Shown: piece by piece, positions 8,679 through 18,997 of the stretch
How positions within the stretch are numbered: position 1 is the first letter of the stretch
Layout: every line of letters starts with the position of its first letter
From: Streptomyces sp. WZ-12
GTDB taxonomy: Bacteria > Actinomycetota > Actinomycetes > Streptomycetales > Streptomycetaceae
DNA length: 64,000 bases
Assembly: GCF_028898845.1 (NCBI RefSeq)
Contig: NZ_CP118574.1
Location: 3,224,001-3,288,000 of the forward strand
Reading direction: 5' to 3'
Program-made: the position numbers and the translations under genes
Notes under the pieces: generated by a model
The model's database searches: none
The model's input: the letters and a program-made list of their open reading frames with translations, nothing else
Told to the model about the DNA's origin: nothing

Positions 8679-9803
8679 CTACTTGACGTAGCGGGACGTG
8701 CCGCCCTTGTCACCCGCCGAGCCCTTGAGCGCGGCCTTGGGGATGTCCTGGTCGTTGCGGAGCGCGTCCCACACCTGCCGGCTCTTGGCGGTGAGCGGCA
8801 GCACGCGGTCGGGGTCGACCGGGTCGTAGGTCACCGGGAGCGTCACCATGTCGATGTCGTCGGTGGAGATGCCGCCGAGTTCCTTGGCAAGACCAGTCAG
8901 TGCGGTGACCGAGTTGAGGTCGGTGTCGGTGGTGATGGCCTTGGTGGCGGTGTCGGCGATGTCGTAGAGCTTGGCGGGGTTGGAGAGCACGCCGATGCTG
9001 CGCACCTGCTTCAACAGGGCCTTGATGAAGGTCTGTTGGAGCTGGATGCGGCCCAGGTCGCTGCCGTCGCCGCCGGGGACGCCGTGCCGGGTGCGGACCA
9101 GGCCGAGGGCGTCCTCGCCGCCCAGGGTGTGGGTGCCGGGCGCCAGGTGCAGATGGCTGTACTTGTCGTCGATCGGCTTGGTGGTGGTGATCGGCACCCC
9201 GCCGAGCGCGTCGATGAGCTTCTTGAAGCCGGTGAAGTCGACCTCGACGAAGTGGTCCATACGGATGCCGCTCATCGACTCGACGGTCTTGACGGCGCAG
9301 GCGGGGCCGCCGACCTCGAAGGCGGTGTTGAACATGGCGCGCTGCTGCCCGGGGACGGTCCTGCCGTCCTTGGTGCAGTCGGGCCGGGTGACCAGGGTGT
9401 CGCGCGGGATGCTGACGACGCTGGCCTTCTTGTGGCCCTTGAAGACGTGCAGGACCATCGCGGTGTCCGAGCGCGCCCCGCCCTCGTCCTTGCCGTAGGA
9501 GGCGTTGGCGCCGGAGCGGGAGTCGGAGCCCATGACGAGGATGTCCATCGAGCCGTTGTCGATGTTCTTGGGCCGGTCGCGGCCGAGGGCGGCGTTGATG
9601 TCGACGCCCGTGAGGTTGCCGTTGAACTTGAAGTAGAGGTAGCCGGCCCCGGCGCCGCCGAGCAGCACCACGCCGACCAGTGCGCACAGGGTGCGGGTGA
9701 GGATCCGGTGCCGCCGGCTGGGGGCCTTGCGCCGCCGTCCGGTGCCACGTATGGAGCGTCCTCCGCTTCCGGCGGTTCGCCCGGTCCCGTCGCTCTGCGC
9801 CAT
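8679..9803 (-). CDS. LytR-CpsA-Psr (LCP) family cell-wall polymer ligase
   Basis: The 374-aa protein has a basic cytoplasmic N-terminus, one membrane anchor at about residues 38-57 ([20 protein letters not shown]) and an extracytoplasmic LCP domain. Conserved LCP motifs are ILVMGSDSRSG near 88, ARSDTAMVLHV near 108, VSIPRDTLV near 128, and the Arg-containing LGLVRTRHGVPGGDGSDLGRIQLQQ near 232-256. LCP enzymes transfer lipid-linked glycopolymers such as teichoic acid-type or arabinogalactan-like chains to peptidoglycan. The exact polymer cannot be told from sequence. A possible SigE-type promoter lies upstream. Confidence 0.93.
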   Translation of the reverse strand: MAQSDGTGRTAGSGGRSIRGTGRRRKAPSRRHRILTRTLCALVGVVLLGGAGAGYLYFKFNGNLTGVDINAALGRDRPKNIDNGSMDILVMGSDSRSGANASYGKDEGGARSDTAMVLHVFKGHKKASVVSIPRDTLVTRPDCTKDGRTVPGQQRAMFNTAFEVGGPACAVKTVESMSGIRMDHFVEVDFTGFKKLIDALGGVPITTTKPIDDKYSHLHLAPGTHTLGGEDALGLVRTRHGVPGGDGSDLGRIQLQQTFIKALLKQVRSIGVLSNPAKLYDIADTATKAITTDTDLNSVTALTGLAKELGGISTDDIDMVTLPVTYDPVDPDRVLPLTAKSRQVWDALRNDQDIPKAALKGSAGDKGGTSRYVK

Positions 9804-9871
9804 CTGTTCTCAGTCCTTCGTCGGTCGACTGCGCCTCGCCGTCTCCCTGCCGTAAGCGGTGGATTGCCTAG

Positions 9872-9900
9872 TCAGACGGGGGGCCGACCGGAAGGGTTGC
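9872..9900 (-). promoter_or_regulatory. Possible ECF (SigE-like) promoter for the LCP gene
   Basis: On the minus strand, GCAACC (9900-9895) and GTCTGA (9877-9872) are separated by 17 bp, about 70 bp before the LCP start. This resembles the envelope-stress SigE pattern GGAAC-N16/17-GTC with one -35 mismatch. The gene product is an envelope enzyme, which fits. The match is short and could be chance. Confidence 0.3.
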
Positions 9901-10088
9901 ACAGCCCAATATGAGCGTTTTCTTAGAAGGACCAGCCGTCGCTCGCCGACGCGGAGCCCGCGGCACGGCCCTCACCAGGGGTTTCGCGGCGCGGCACAGT
10001 CCGGCGTAAACGCCGCAGGCGCCGTCGATCTGTGCGAAAGGTCTCAAGCGGGTCACGGCCCCGCGCGGCGCGGGTCACACCGGAATGA

Positions 10089-10128
10089 ACCGGGCCCCCT
10101 CACCCGCGAAGGGGTGAGGGGGCCCGGT
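10089..10128 (-). terminator. Strong hairpin terminator after rho
   Basis: A perfect 17-bp inverted repeat (10089-10105 and 10112-10128) with a 6-nt loop GCGAAG lies 25 bp beyond the rho stop. It is very G/C rich and has no clear U-tract on the minus strand, as is common in Streptomyces. Confidence 0.8.
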
Positions 10129-10152
10129 GGAAGTGCGGCGCGGCCGCGGGCG

Positions 10153-12168
10153 TCAGTCGTTGCCGTTGCCCGTGGTCGGCGTCGTCTTCTGGATCTGCAG
10201 CAGGAACTCCGCGTTGGACTTGGTCTGCTTCATCTTGTCCAGCAGCAGCTCGATGGCCTGCTGCTGGTCCAGCGCGTGCAGCACCCGACGCAGCTTCCAG
10301 ACGATGGCCAGCTCGTCGCTGCCCATCAGGATCTCTTCCTTACGGGTGCTGGACGCGTCCACGTCCACCGCCGGGAAGATGCGCTTGTCGGAGAGCTTGC
10401 GGTCGAGCTTGAGCTCCAGGTTGCCGGTGCCCTTGAACTCCTCGAAGATCACCTCGTCCATCCGCGAGCCGGTCTCGACCAGCGCGGTGGCCAGGATGGT
10501 CAGCGAGCCGCCGTCCTCGATGTTGCGCGCGGCACCGAAGAAGCGCTTCGGCGGGTAGAGCGCGGTCGAGTCGACACCACCGGAGAGGATGCGGCCGGAG
10601 GCGGGCGCCGCGAGGTTGTACGCGCGGCCCAGGCGGGTGATGGAGTCCAGCAGCACGACCACGTCGTGGCCGAGCTCGACCAGGCGCTTGGCGCGCTCGA
10701 TGGCGAGTTCGGCGACGGTGGTGTGATCCTCGGCCGGGCGGTCGAAGGTCGAGGAGATGACCTCGCCCTTGACCGACCGCTGCATGTCGGTGACCTCTTC
10801 CGGACGCTCGTCGACGAGGACGACCATCAGGTGGCACTCGGGGTTGTTGCGGGTGATCGAGTTGGCGATCGCCTGCATGATCATGGTCTTGCCGGTCTTC
10901 GGCGGCGCCACGATCAGACCGCGCTGGCCCTTGCCGATCGGCGTGACGAGATCGATGATCCGGGTCGTCAGGCCGCCCGACTCGCCCTCCAGGCGCAGCC
11001 GCTCCTGCGGGTAAAGGGGCGTCAGCTTCCCGAACTCCGCCCGCTGGCGGCCCTGTTCGGGCGCCATGCTGTTGACGCTGTCCAGCCGCACCAGGGCGTT
11101 GAACTTCTCGCGCCGCTCGCCGTCCTTGGGCTGCCGGACCGCGCCGGTGACGTGGTCACCCTTGCGCAGGCCGTTCTTGCGGACCTGGGCGAGCGAGACG
11201 TAGACGTCGTTCGGGCCGGGCAGGTAGCCGGAGGTCCGGATGAACGCGTAGTTGTCGAGGATGTCGAGGATGCCCGCGACGGGGATCAGCACGTCGTCCT
11301 CGGCCAACTGCGGCTCGCCTGCGAAGTCCTCGCGGCCACGACGCCCGCGGCGGTCGCGGTAACGGCCGCGCCGACCGCGCCGACCACCCTCGAAGTCCTC
11401 GTCGTCGCCGCCGTCCCGACGGTCCCGCTGACGGTTGCCGCCCTGGCCGCCGCTGTCGCCCGCGTCGCCCTTGCGACGGTCGCGGTCGCGGTCCCGGTCA
11501 CGGTCCCGACGACCCCGCTCGCCCTTCGGGCCGCGGTCCCCGCGGTCCTGGCGGTCGGTGCCCTTGGCGGACCGGCCCTCGCCGGCCTCCTGCGCGGCGG
11601 TGTCGGTCTTGGCCTCGGCCTTGACCGCGGTGGCGGACTCGGCCTTGGCGTCGGTGCCGTCCGGGCTGCCCGCGGGGGCGGTGGCCCGGCGCCGGCGGCG
11701 CTCACCGGTCGGCGCCTCCTCGGCGGCGGCGCCGCCCTGCGGGGAGGGCTGGCCGGGGATGTCGATCTGCTGCTGGGTCCCGGCCTTCTCCGTCGACTTG
11801 GTCGACTTGGCGGCCTTCTCGGCCTTGGCGGGCTCGGCGCTCTCCTCACCGGTGCGGGCCTTGGAAGTGGCCCGGCGCTTGGGCTTGGTCTCGGCGTCGG
11901 CGGCGGGCGCGTCGGCCTTGGTTGCGGCCCCGGAGCCGGCGGCCTGCCGCTCCTTGATGACCTCGATCAGCTGGCTCTTGCGCATCCGCGCGGTGCCCTT
12001 GATACCGAGGCCCGAGGCAATCTGCTGCAACTCTGCCAGGACCATGCCCTCAAGGCCGGTGCCGGAACGGCGGCGCCGCGTGGTGGCAGGCGCGGCGGGA
12101 GCGTCCGTGGCGGGCGTGGCGGCACTGCCGTCGGTGCGCGCGCCCATCAGATCGGTGGTGTCGCTCAC
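10153..12168 (-). CDS. rho: Transcription termination factor Rho with long actinobacterial insertion
   Basis: Hexameric RNA helicase that terminates transcription. The 671-aa protein is about 250 residues longer than E. coli Rho. The Rho N domain starts near residue 38 ([21 protein letters not shown]). A disordered Ala/Lys/Glu-rich stretch then passes into a basic [10 protein letters not shown] segment near residues 215-240 and Arg/Gly repeats. The RNA-binding cold-shock fold follows near 290-350 and the ATPase with Walker A APPKTGKT near residue 420. The GTG start is preceded by AAGGA at good spacing. Long basic insertions of this kind are known in Micrococcus and Mycobacterium Rho, where they alter RNA binding. 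Confidence 0.97.
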   Translation of the reverse strand: MSDTTDLMGARTDGSAATPATDAPAAPATTRRRRSGTGLEGMVLAELQQIASGLGIKGTARMRKSQLIEVIKERQAAGSGAATKADAPAADAETKPKRRATSKARTGEESAEPAKAEKAAKSTKSTEKAGTQQQIDIPGQPSPQGGAAAEEAPTGERRRRRATAPAGSPDGTDAKAESATAVKAEAKTDTAAQEAGEGRSAKGTDRQDRGDRGPKGERGRRDRDRDRDRDRRKGDAGDSGGQGGNRQRDRRDGGDDEDFEGGRRGRRGRYRDRRGRRGREDFAGEPQLAEDDVLIPVAGILDILDNYAFIRTSGYLPGPNDVYVSLAQVRKNGLRKGDHVTGAVRQPKDGERREKFNALVRLDSVNSMAPEQGRQRAEFGKLTPLYPQERLRLEGESGGLTTRIIDLVTPIGKGQRGLIVAPPKTGKTMIMQAIANSITRNNPECHLMVVLVDERPEEVTDMQRSVKGEVISSTFDRPAEDHTTVAELAIERAKRLVELGHDVVVLLDSITRLGRAYNLAAPASGRILSGGVDSTALYPPKRFFGAARNIEDGGSLTILATALVETGSRMDEVIFEEFKGTGNLELKLDRKLSDKRIFPAVDVDASSTRKEEILMGSDELAIVWKLRRVLHALDQQQAIELLLDKMKQTKSNAEFLLQIQKTTPTTGNGND

Positions 12169-12541
12169 GAAGGGTCCTTCCCTGGAGCGGGCGTCGGCCT
12201 GTCTGGCTCGGCGACCGGTTGTGCTGTCCGGCCGGTTCCTTGGTCTAACGGACCGGGCCGGGGCGGTGGTCCCGCCTGATTCGGCGGAGAAATCAATTCA
12301 TGGCTCCGGCGTGAAGATCTGGGATGTGACTTATGTCGTCACGCCGATTCCGGAGCGTGCTCACGTCTGCTCAGGACAAGGGTTCCAAGCAGTTTGGGAG
12401 GCTCCCGGAAGAAATGGTCCCGATGGGGGACACGAAGCACCGCGCCACACTGGCGTCGAGTACTGACTTGAGGTTAACACTACCGGATCCAACAAACATT
12501 CCCCCTCTCCAAGACCGGCGATCGTCGATCACTCGGTGTGA
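12169..12541. other. rho upstream region
   Basis: 373 bp between thrB stop and rho start, both minus strand. No gene is visible. The part near 12470-12510 is relatively A+T rich and is the likely rho promoter area, which would give a leader of roughly 300 nt. Rho is autoregulated through a long leader in other bacteria; whether that applies here is inference. Confidence 0.4.
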
Positions 12542-13459
12542 TCACCCGGCGAGCGGCAGCACGCAGGTGCCCGCCACGTCGAGGGTCAGCCGGTTGGCCG
12601 CCCACCCCTCTCCCGCCAGCGCCGCGACCTTGTCGGCCGCCGCTTCTTCGACCAGTGCGAGGACCGTCGGGCCCGCACCGGAGATGACTGCGGGGACGCC
12701 GTCCGCGCGCAGTCGGTTCACCAGGCCCATGCTCTCCGGCATCGCGGGGGCACGGTAGTCCTGGTGAAGTCGGTCCTCGGTCGCGGCGAGCAGCAGCTCG
12801 GGGCGCCTGGTCAGGGCCTCGACGAGCAGTGCGGCACGACCGGCGTTGGCCGCGGCGTCCACGTGCGGGACGGTGCGCGGCAGCAGTCCGCGGGCGGTCT
12901 CGGTGAGCACCGGCTTCCCGGGCACGAAGACCACCGGAACGATGGAATCGGCCGGATCCATGCGGATCGCCCGCGCGGTGCCGGTGTCCGTCCAGGCCAG
13001 CGTGAACCCGCCGAGCAGACAGGCCGCGACGTTGTCGGGGTGGCCCTCGATCTCGTTGGCGAGCTCCAACAGCGCGGCGTCGTCCAGCTTCTGCTCGCCG
13101 CCTATGGTCACCGCGCGGGCCGCGACGATGCCGGCGCAGATGGCGGCCGAGGAGGAGCCGAGGCCCCGGCCGTGCGGAATGCGGTTGGCGCAGACGATCT
13201 CCAGGCCGCGCGGCTGCCCGCCGAGCAGGTCGAAGGCGGTACGCATGGCCCGTACGAGCAGATGGCTTTCGTCGCGCGGCAGCGACTGCGCACCCTCGCC
13301 GGCGATGTCGACGTGCAGACCGGAGTCGGCGACCCGGACGACGACGTCGTCGTACAGCCCCAGGGAAAGTCCCAGGGCATCGAAGCCGGGGCCGAGATTG
13401 GCGCTGGTAGCGGGGGTGCGCACCCGGACGGCGGCGGCGCGGAACGCGGGACCGGCCAT
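12542..13459 (-). CDS. thrB: Homoserine kinase
   Basis: GHMP-family kinase converting homoserine to O-phosphohomoserine, the substrate of threonine synthase. The 305-aa product begins MAGPAFRAAAVRVRTPATSANLGPGFDALGLSLG, matching the family N-terminus. The ATP-binding loop GRGLGSSSAA lies near residue 97 and the C-terminal SGAGPTVLAL motif near 255. I chose the ATG at 13457-13459, with AGGAGA about 11 nt upstream, over a longer frame that would add 36 unrelated residues. It follows thrC on the same strand but is separated from it by 349 bp including a hairpin. Confidence 0.94.
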   Translation of the reverse strand: MAGPAFRAAAVRVRTPATSANLGPGFDALGLSLGLYDDVVVRVADSGLHVDIAGEGAQSLPRDESHLLVRAMRTAFDLLGGQPRGLEIVCANRIPHGRGLGSSSAAICAGIVAARAVTIGGEQKLDDAALLELANEIEGHPDNVAACLLGGFTLAWTDTGTARAIRMDPADSIVPVVFVPGKPVLTETARGLLPRTVPHVDAAANAGRAALLVEALTRRPELLLAATEDRLHQDYRAPAMPESMGLVNRLRADGVPAVISGAGPTVLALVEEAAADKVAALAGEGWAANRLTLDVAGTCVLPLAG

Positions 13460-13730
13460 CGCTCGATGACTCTCCTTGATTGATGCTGCGGTACTGCCCC
13501 GGAGCACGACTCCGCGGCGCCGAAGCGCCCGGACGGCTCGTGGGGTCTGTTCTGACCTGCCCTGCACACCACTGCGTTATGCCGTGGGGAGGGGAGTTGG
13601 GTGCCAGCCTATCGAAGGAAGGTTCTGTCGCGACATAGGGCGCACAGGAGGCGCACGATGCGTGTCGCGCGCCAGCACATGCCTCAACGGCGCCTTTGCA
13701 GCGTTTGCCCGGGGCTTTGCGCAATGTGCG

Positions 13731-13775
13731 GTTCGGGGGCGGGCGGGCGGCTGGCCGGCCCACCCGCCCCCGAAC
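13731..13775 (-). terminator. Hairpin between thrC and thrB
   Basis: An 18-bp inverted repeat with one G-T pair (13731-13748 and 13758-13775, 9-nt loop) lies 34 bp after the thrC stop. It suggests that thrC and thrB transcripts are at least partly separate. The rest of the 349-bp gap (13460-13808) shows no gene. Confidence 0.7.
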
Positions 13776-13808
13776 GTCTCCGCAGGTTGCGGGGGTTGCC
13801 CGGAGGGG

Positions 13809-14891
13809 TCAGGCGAGGCCGAGGCGCTCGGCCGCGGCGTCGGCGTCGATCGGGACCGTGACCGGCTGCGGTGCGCCGGCGACCGCCCAGTCGGGGTCCT
13901 TCAGGCCGTTGCCGGTGACCGTACAGACGATCCGCTGGCCGGGGTCGACCTTGCCCTCCTCGGCGGCCTTCAGCAGACCGGCGACCGAGGCGGCCGAGGC
14001 GGGCTCCACGAAGACGCCCTCCTGTGCGGCCAACAGGCGGTAGGCGGCCAGGATTTGACGGTCCGTCACGTCGTCGATGAAGCCGCCGGACTCGTCCCTG
14101 GCCCGCTCGGCGAACTCCCAGGATGCGGGGTTGCCGATGCGGATCGCGGTGGCGATGGTGTGCGGGTCCTTGACGACCTCGCCGCGCACGATCGGGGCGC
14201 TGCCGGACGCCTGGAAGCCCCACATCCGCGGGGTGCGCGCGGCGACGCCGTCGGCCGCGTACTCCCGGTAGCCCTTCCAGTAGGCGGTGATGTTGCCGGC
14301 GTTGCCGACGGGCAGGACGTGGATGTCAGGGGCGTCGCCGAGCATGTCGACGATCTCGAAGGCGGCGGTCTTCTGGCCCTCGATGCGCACCGGGTTAACG
14401 GAGTTCACAAGTGCGACCGGGTACTTCTCGGAGAGGCCCCGGGCCAGCGTCAGGCAGTCGTCGAAATTTCCGTCGACCTGGAGGATCTTGGCGCCGTGCA
14501 CCAGCGCCTGGCCCATCTTGCCGAGCGCGATCTTGCCCTGTGGGACCAGCACCGCGCAGACCATCCCGGCCCGGACCGCGTAGGCGGCGGCCGAGGCGGA
14601 GGTGTTGCCGGTGGAGGCGCAGATGACGGCCTTGGCGCCCTCTTCCTTGGCGCGGGTGATGGCCATCGTCATCCCGCGGTCCTTGAACGACCCCGTGGGG
14701 TTGGCGCCCTCGACCTTGAGGTGCACCTCGCAGCCGGTGCGCTCGGACAGCACCTGGGCGGGGACGAGCGGCGTGCCGCCCTCCCGGAGGGTCACGACCT
14801 CGGTCGTGTCGCTGACCGGCAGCCGGTCGCGGTACTCCTCGATGATTCCGCGCCACTGCCTACTGGTGGCCACGGTGGAATTGGCAGACAT
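13809..14891 (-). CDS. thrC: Threonine synthase
   Basis: PLP enzyme converting O-phosphohomoserine to threonine. The 360-aa protein has [11 protein letters not shown] near residues 64-74, whose Lys70 would bind PLP, then [15 protein letters not shown] near 90-104 and the phosphate-binding PVGNAGN near 196. The length fits the short class of threonine synthase found in actinobacteria. It starts 8 bp after the hom stop, so hom and thrC are cotranscribed. Confidence 0.96.
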   Translation of the reverse strand: MSANSTVATSRQWRGIIEEYRDRLPVSDTTEVVTLREGGTPLVPAQVLSERTGCEVHLKVEGANPTGSFKDRGMTMAITRAKEEGAKAVICASTGNTSASAAAYAVRAGMVCAVLVPQGKIALGKMGQALVHGAKILQVDGNFDDCLTLARGLSEKYPVALVNSVNPVRIEGQKTAAFEIVDMLGDAPDIHVLPVGNAGNITAYWKGYREYAADGVAARTPRMWGFQASGSAPIVRGEVVKDPHTIATAIRIGNPASWEFAERARDESGGFIDDVTDRQILAAYRLLAAQEGVFVEPASAASVAGLLKAAEEGKVDPGQRIVCTVTGNGLKDPDWAVAGAPQPVTVPIDADAAAERLGLA

Positions 14892-14899
14892 GGGTTCCT

Positions 14900-16192
14900 C
14901 TACTCCCCTTCGACCCGCATGATGCTGACGACACCGCGGACGGTGTCCAGCTCGCGCAGCGCTTGGACCGTCGACGACAGGGCCGCGTCGGTCGCCCGGT
15001 GGGTGACGACGACGAGGTCCGCCTCCCCGTCCTTGCCCTGTTGGCGGACGGTGTCGATGGACACGCCGTGTTCGGCGAAGACCGTCGCGACCTGCGCGAG
15101 GACGCCGGGCTTGTCGGCCACGTCGAGACTGATGTGGTAGCGGGTGACGACCTCACCCATGGGGCTGACGGGCAGCGCGGTGTACGCCGACTCCCCCGGC
15201 CCGGTGGCTCCGGCGAGCTTGTTGCGGCAGACCGCGACGAGGTCGCCGAGGACCGCGGAGGCGGTCGGCGCACCGCCCGCGCCCGGCCCGTAGAACATCA
15301 ACTGGCCGGCCGCGTCGGCCTCCACGAAGACCGCGTTGTACGCCTCGCGCACGGACGCCAGCGGATGCGTCAGCGGGATCATCGCCGGGTGCACTCGGGC
15401 GGTCACCGACGCGCCGTCCGCGGCCCGTTCGCAGATGGCCAGCAGCTTCACGGTGCAGCCCATCCGCTTGGCGGAGGCGATGTCCGCGGCGGTGACCTCG
15501 GTCAGCCCCTCGCGGTGCACGTCGTCGATGGTGACGCGGGTGTGGAAGGCGATCCCGGCGAGGATCGCGGCCTTGGCTGCGGCGTCGAAGCCCTCGACGT
15601 CGGCGGTCGGGTCGGCCTCGGCGTAGCCGAGCGCGGTGGCCTCGTCGAGGGCCTCGCTGTAGCCGGCGCCGGTGCTGTCCATCTTGTCGAGGATGAAGTT
15701 GGTGGTGCCGTTGACGATGCCGAGGACGCGGTTGACCTTGTCGCCGGCGAGCGACTCGCGCAGCGGCCGCACCAGCGGGATCGCGCCGGCGACCGCCGCC
15801 TCGTAGTACAGGTCGGCGTTGTGCTTCTCGGCGGCCGCGTGCAGCGCGGCGCCGTCCGCCGCCACCAGGGCCTTGTTGGCCGAGACCACGCTCGCGCCGT
15901 GCTCGAAGGCGGTGGTGATCAGCCCCCGGGCGGGCTCGATCCCCCCGATCACCTCGATGACCACGTCGATGTCGCCGCGTTTGACGAGCGCGGTGGCGTC
16001 GGTGGTGATCAGCTCGGCCGGGACGCCGGCCCGCACCTTCTCCGGGCGGCGGACGGCGATCCCGGCGAGCTCCACGGGCGCGCCGATGCGGGCCGCGAGG
16101 TCGTCGGCGTGCGTCGTCATGATGCGCGTCACCTCTGAGCCGACCACACCACAGCCCAGCAGCGCCACCTTCAGCGGACGCGTACGCATCAT
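14900..16192 (-). CDS. hom: Homoserine dehydrogenase
   Basis: NAD(P)-dependent reduction of aspartate semialdehyde to homoserine, the branch point to threonine and methionine. The 430-aa protein has [11 protein letters not shown] near residue 10 (nucleotide binding), SANKALVA near 100, the catalytic region [14 protein letters not shown] near 180, and [24 protein letters not shown] near 208. A C-terminal ACT domain ([27 protein letters not shown]) normally mediates threonine feedback. The start is the first of two ATGs (ATGATG) after GAGG; the second, 3 bp inside, is equally possible. Confidence 0.96.
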   Translation of the reverse strand: MMRTRPLKVALLGCGVVGSEVTRIMTTHADDLAARIGAPVELAGIAVRRPEKVRAGVPAELITTDATALVKRGDIDVVIEVIGGIEPARGLITTAFEHGASVVSANKALVAADGAALHAAAEKHNADLYYEAAVAGAIPLVRPLRESLAGDKVNRVLGIVNGTTNFILDKMDSTGAGYSEALDEATALGYAEADPTADVEGFDAAAKAAILAGIAFHTRVTIDDVHREGLTEVTAADIASAKRMGCTVKLLAICERAADGASVTARVHPAMIPLTHPLASVREAYNAVFVEADAAGQLMFYGPGAGGAPTASAVLGDLVAVCRNKLAGATGPGESAYTALPVSPMGEVVTRYHISLDVADKPGVLAQVATVFAEHGVSIDTVRQQGKDGEADLVVVTHRATDAALSSTVQALRELDTVRGVVSIMRVEGE

Positions 16193-16349
16193 TCGACCTC
16201 GTCTTTTCTTCGATCCAGCGGTTTCTTGCTTGGTCACGCACCGGTTTCCCGGTCGTGCACCAGTCTCACGCACCGGACGGCGGTTTCCGCCCCGCGTCCG
16301 GATGCCGAGACATTTATTTCATCCGGGGCCCGGTCCCGGCGATCCGCCC

Positions 16350-17741
16350 CTACCCGACATCCAACCGCAGGAGATCTTCCTCCGTCTCCCGCCGGACGAT
16401 CACCCGGGCCGCACCGTCGTTGACCGCCACCACCGGCGGGCGCAGCGCGTGGTTGTAGTTGCTGGCCATGGAGCGGCAGTACGCGCCGGTCGCCGGCACC
16501 GCGAGCAGGTCGCCCGGCGCCACGTCGGAGGGCAGGAAGGCGTCCCGCACGACGATGTCGCCGCTCTCGCAGTGCTTGCCGACCACCCGCGACAGCATCG
16601 GCTCGGCGCCGGACGTCCGGGAGGCCAGCACCACGCTGTACTCCGCGTCGTACAGCGCGGTGCGGATGTTGTCCGACATCCCGCCGTCCACGGAGACGTA
16701 GGTGCGCAGCCCCTCCAACTCCTTGACCGTGCCGACCTCGTAGAGCGTGAAGGCGGTCGGGCCGACGATCGCCCGGCCCGGCTCGACGGACAGCCGCGGC
16801 ACCCGCAGCCCGGCCGCCGCGCACTCGCGGCCGACGATCCCGCGCAGCGCCTCGGCGATCTCGTGCGGCGCCCGCGGGTCGTCGTCGGAGGTGTAGGCGA
16901 TGCCCAGCCCGCCGCCGAGGTCGATCTCCGGCAGCTCCACGCCGTGCTCGTCGCGGACCGTCGCGAGCAGTTCCACGACGCGGCGGGCGGAGACCTCGAA
17001 GCCGGCCATGTCGAAGATCTGCGAGCCGATGTGGCTGTGGATGCCGATGAGTTCGAGGCCGTCCAGCTTCAGCGCGCGCCGGACCGCCTCGGCGGCCTGG
17101 CCGCCGGCCAGCGCGATGCCGAACTTCTGGTCCTCGTGCGCGGTCGCGATGAACTCGTGGGTGTGCGCCTCGACGCCGACCGTGACCCGGATCTGCACCC
17201 GCTGGCGCTTGCCGAGCCGCTCGGCGATGTGCGCGACCCGGGCGATCTCCTGGAAGGAGTCCAGCACGATGCGTCCCACCCCGGCCTCGACGGCCCGGGT
17301 GATCTCCTCGGTGCTCTTGTTGTTGCCGTGCAGGGCGATGCGCTCCGCGGGCATCCCCGCGTCCAGCGCCGTCGCGAGTTCGCCGCCGGAGCAGACGTCG
17401 AGGTGGAGGCCCTCCTCGTGCAGCCACCGCACGACGGCGCGGGACAGGAACGCCTTGCCGGCGTAGAAGACGTCGGCGTCCGGCCCGAACGCGTCCTTCC
17501 AGGCTTGGCAGCGCGCCCGGAAGTCCGCCTCGTCCAGGAAGTAGGCCGGCGTGCCGAACTCCTCGGCGAGCGCGGTCACGGACAGCCCGCCGACGGTCAC
17601 CGCGCCGTCGGCGTCGCGCGCCACGGTGCGGGACCAGACCTGCGGGTCAAGGGAGTTGAGGTCGGCGGGCGGCCCGGCGTAGTGCCCCTCGGGCAGTACG
17701 TCGCCATGCCGGGGGCCTGCGGGGTGCGCGGAACGGCTCAT
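16350..17741 (-). CDS. lysA: Diaminopimelate decarboxylase
   Basis: PLP enzyme (fold III) making L-lysine from meso-diaminopimelate. In the 463-aa product, [13 protein letters not shown] holds the PLP Lys at about residue 96. HGNNKS follows near 135, then [10 protein letters not shown] near 215, [10 protein letters not shown] near 256 and EPGRAIVGP near 303. ATG at 17739-17741, with GAGGGG upstream. It lies between nrtL and hom on the same strand, so lysine and threonine synthesis genes are grouped here. Confidence 0.96.
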   Translation of the reverse strand: MSRSAHPAGPRHGDVLPEGHYAGPPADLNSLDPQVWSRTVARDADGAVTVGGLSVTALAEEFGTPAYFLDEADFRARCQAWKDAFGPDADVFYAGKAFLSRAVVRWLHEEGLHLDVCSGGELATALDAGMPAERIALHGNNKSTEEITRAVEAGVGRIVLDSFQEIARVAHIAERLGKRQRVQIRVTVGVEAHTHEFIATAHEDQKFGIALAGGQAAEAVRRALKLDGLELIGIHSHIGSQIFDMAGFEVSARRVVELLATVRDEHGVELPEIDLGGGLGIAYTSDDDPRAPHEIAEALRGIVGRECAAAGLRVPRLSVEPGRAIVGPTAFTLYEVGTVKELEGLRTYVSVDGGMSDNIRTALYDAEYSVVLASRTSGAEPMLSRVVGKHCESGDIVVRDAFLPSDVAPGDLLAVPATGAYCRSMASNYNHALRPPVVAVNDGAARVIVRRETEEDLLRLDVG

Positions 17742-17841
17742 AACGGAAACGGTCCCCTCAAGATCGTTCAGAGGTGCTGATCGGGACGGCCACCGGTGCG
17801 GTTCGCACGACGTCGGACGCATGCATCGGAGGTCTCCGGAT

Positions 17842-18876
17842 TCAGACGTGTTCAGGAGCAGAGATGCCGAGCAGGTGCAGGCCGTTCCCCAGCACCGTCC
17901 CCGTGGCCTCGGCGAGGGCCACCCGGGCGCGGTGCACGGCCAAGGGTTTCTCCCCGCCGACGGGCAGCGGCCAGAACTCCTCCTGCCACCGCAGATAGGC
18001 GTCAGCGGTGGCTTCCAGATGGCGCACCACGCGATCCGGCGCGCACCGCCGGGCGGCGGTCGCGGTGGCGGTGGGATACGTGCCGAGGCAGGTCTCCAGG
18101 GTTTGGAGCGTCAGGGGCGTCGGGGCGTCCTGCGGGGGCCGGTGGTCGGCCGCGGGCGCCTCGCCGCGGACGTCGCCCGCTTCGCCGGCGAACCCCAACT
18201 CGGCGGCGTTCCGCACCATTGCGCGGGTGCGCGCGTGGGCGTACTGGACGCGGAAGCGCGGGTTGTCCTCGTGCTGCACCGGCCGCTCCGGCAGCCGCAC
18301 CGGGTCGTGCGCGGCGGGCCGCAGCAGCGCCCAGCGCGCCTCGTCGCTGCCCAGTCGCGCGAGCAGACCGGCCAGTTCACCGTCGGCGTCCGGAGCGTCC
18401 GGAGTGTCCGCTTCCGCGGCCCGGCCGAGCCGCGCCAGCACCTCGCCGACGACGGCCTCCCGGGCCCGCGCCCACTGCCCCGCGAAGCGCGCCGGGCCAC
18501 CGGGCCGGCCGGGCCCCGCGGCTCCCGGCGCCGGGGGTTCGCCGTAGCGCTCCCCCTGGGCCAACACGTCCGCGACGAGGCCGGCCGTGGCCGCGCCGCC
18601 CAAGTGGAAGTTGAGGAATCCCGGGCCGGCGATCTCCACCCGCGCGATACCGTCCCGCCCGGTCAGGCGCCGCCGCAGGATCTCGGCGACCTCGCGCGCC
18701 GGCAGCCCGGCGGGGCCGGCCAGTTGCAGCGCGACGTTGGAGGCGTACTCCCCGCAGCCGGGCCGGGGCGGTGACTGCACCACGATCCGCGCCGGCACGG
18801 ACACGGAGAGCTCCCGCTCCGCGACGGCCCCGCGCACGGAGCGCAGGACGGTACGGGAGAGCTCTTCCGGGGTCAC
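17842..18876 (-). CDS. nrtL: ArgS-related anticodon-binding protein NrtL (no catalytic domain)
   Basis: 344-aa protein resembling only the two ends of arginyl-tRNA synthetase. Residues 1-110 match the ArgS N-terminal additional domain ([32 protein letters not shown]). The C-terminal about 130 residues match the DALR anticodon-binding domain ([39 protein letters not shown]). The Rossmann catalytic core with HIGH and KMSK signatures is absent, and the middle is a short Ala/Gly/Pro linker. It is therefore not an active synthetase; tRNA binding is a reasonable inference. The GTG at 18874-18876 has no clear Shine-Dalgarno sequence; a TACGCT box six bases upstream hints at a leaderless mRNA. Directly upstream of lysA. 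Confidence 0.85.
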   Translation of the reverse strand: MTPEELSRTVLRSVRGAVAERELSVSVPARIVVQSPPRPGCGEYASNVALQLAGPAGLPAREVAEILRRRLTGRDGIARVEIAGPGFLNFHLGGAATAGLVADVLAQGERYGEPPAPGAAGPGRPGGPARFAGQWARAREAVVGEVLARLGRAAEADTPDAPDADGELAGLLARLGSDEARWALLRPAAHDPVRLPERPVQHEDNPRFRVQYAHARTRAMVRNAAELGFAGEAGDVRGEAPAADHRPPQDAPTPLTLQTLETCLGTYPTATATAARRCAPDRVVRHLEATADAYLRWQEEFWPLPVGGEKPLAVHRARVALAEATGTVLGNGLHLLGISAPEHV

Positions 18877-18997
18877 AGCACCAGCGTATGGGAGGAAGGG
18901 GGTGCCCACGCGAGCGGGTTTCGCCCTGTGGCCCTCCGGCCCGCTCCGCCGCCCGTTCCCCATCCGACGACCGGGACCCGTCCCGCTCCGTCGCTCG

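Noticed and set aside
17842..18876. Frameshifted or deleted argS
   Set aside because: The open frame is intact and the middle contains no remnants of HIGH or KMSK motifs; the short form is a known separate family.
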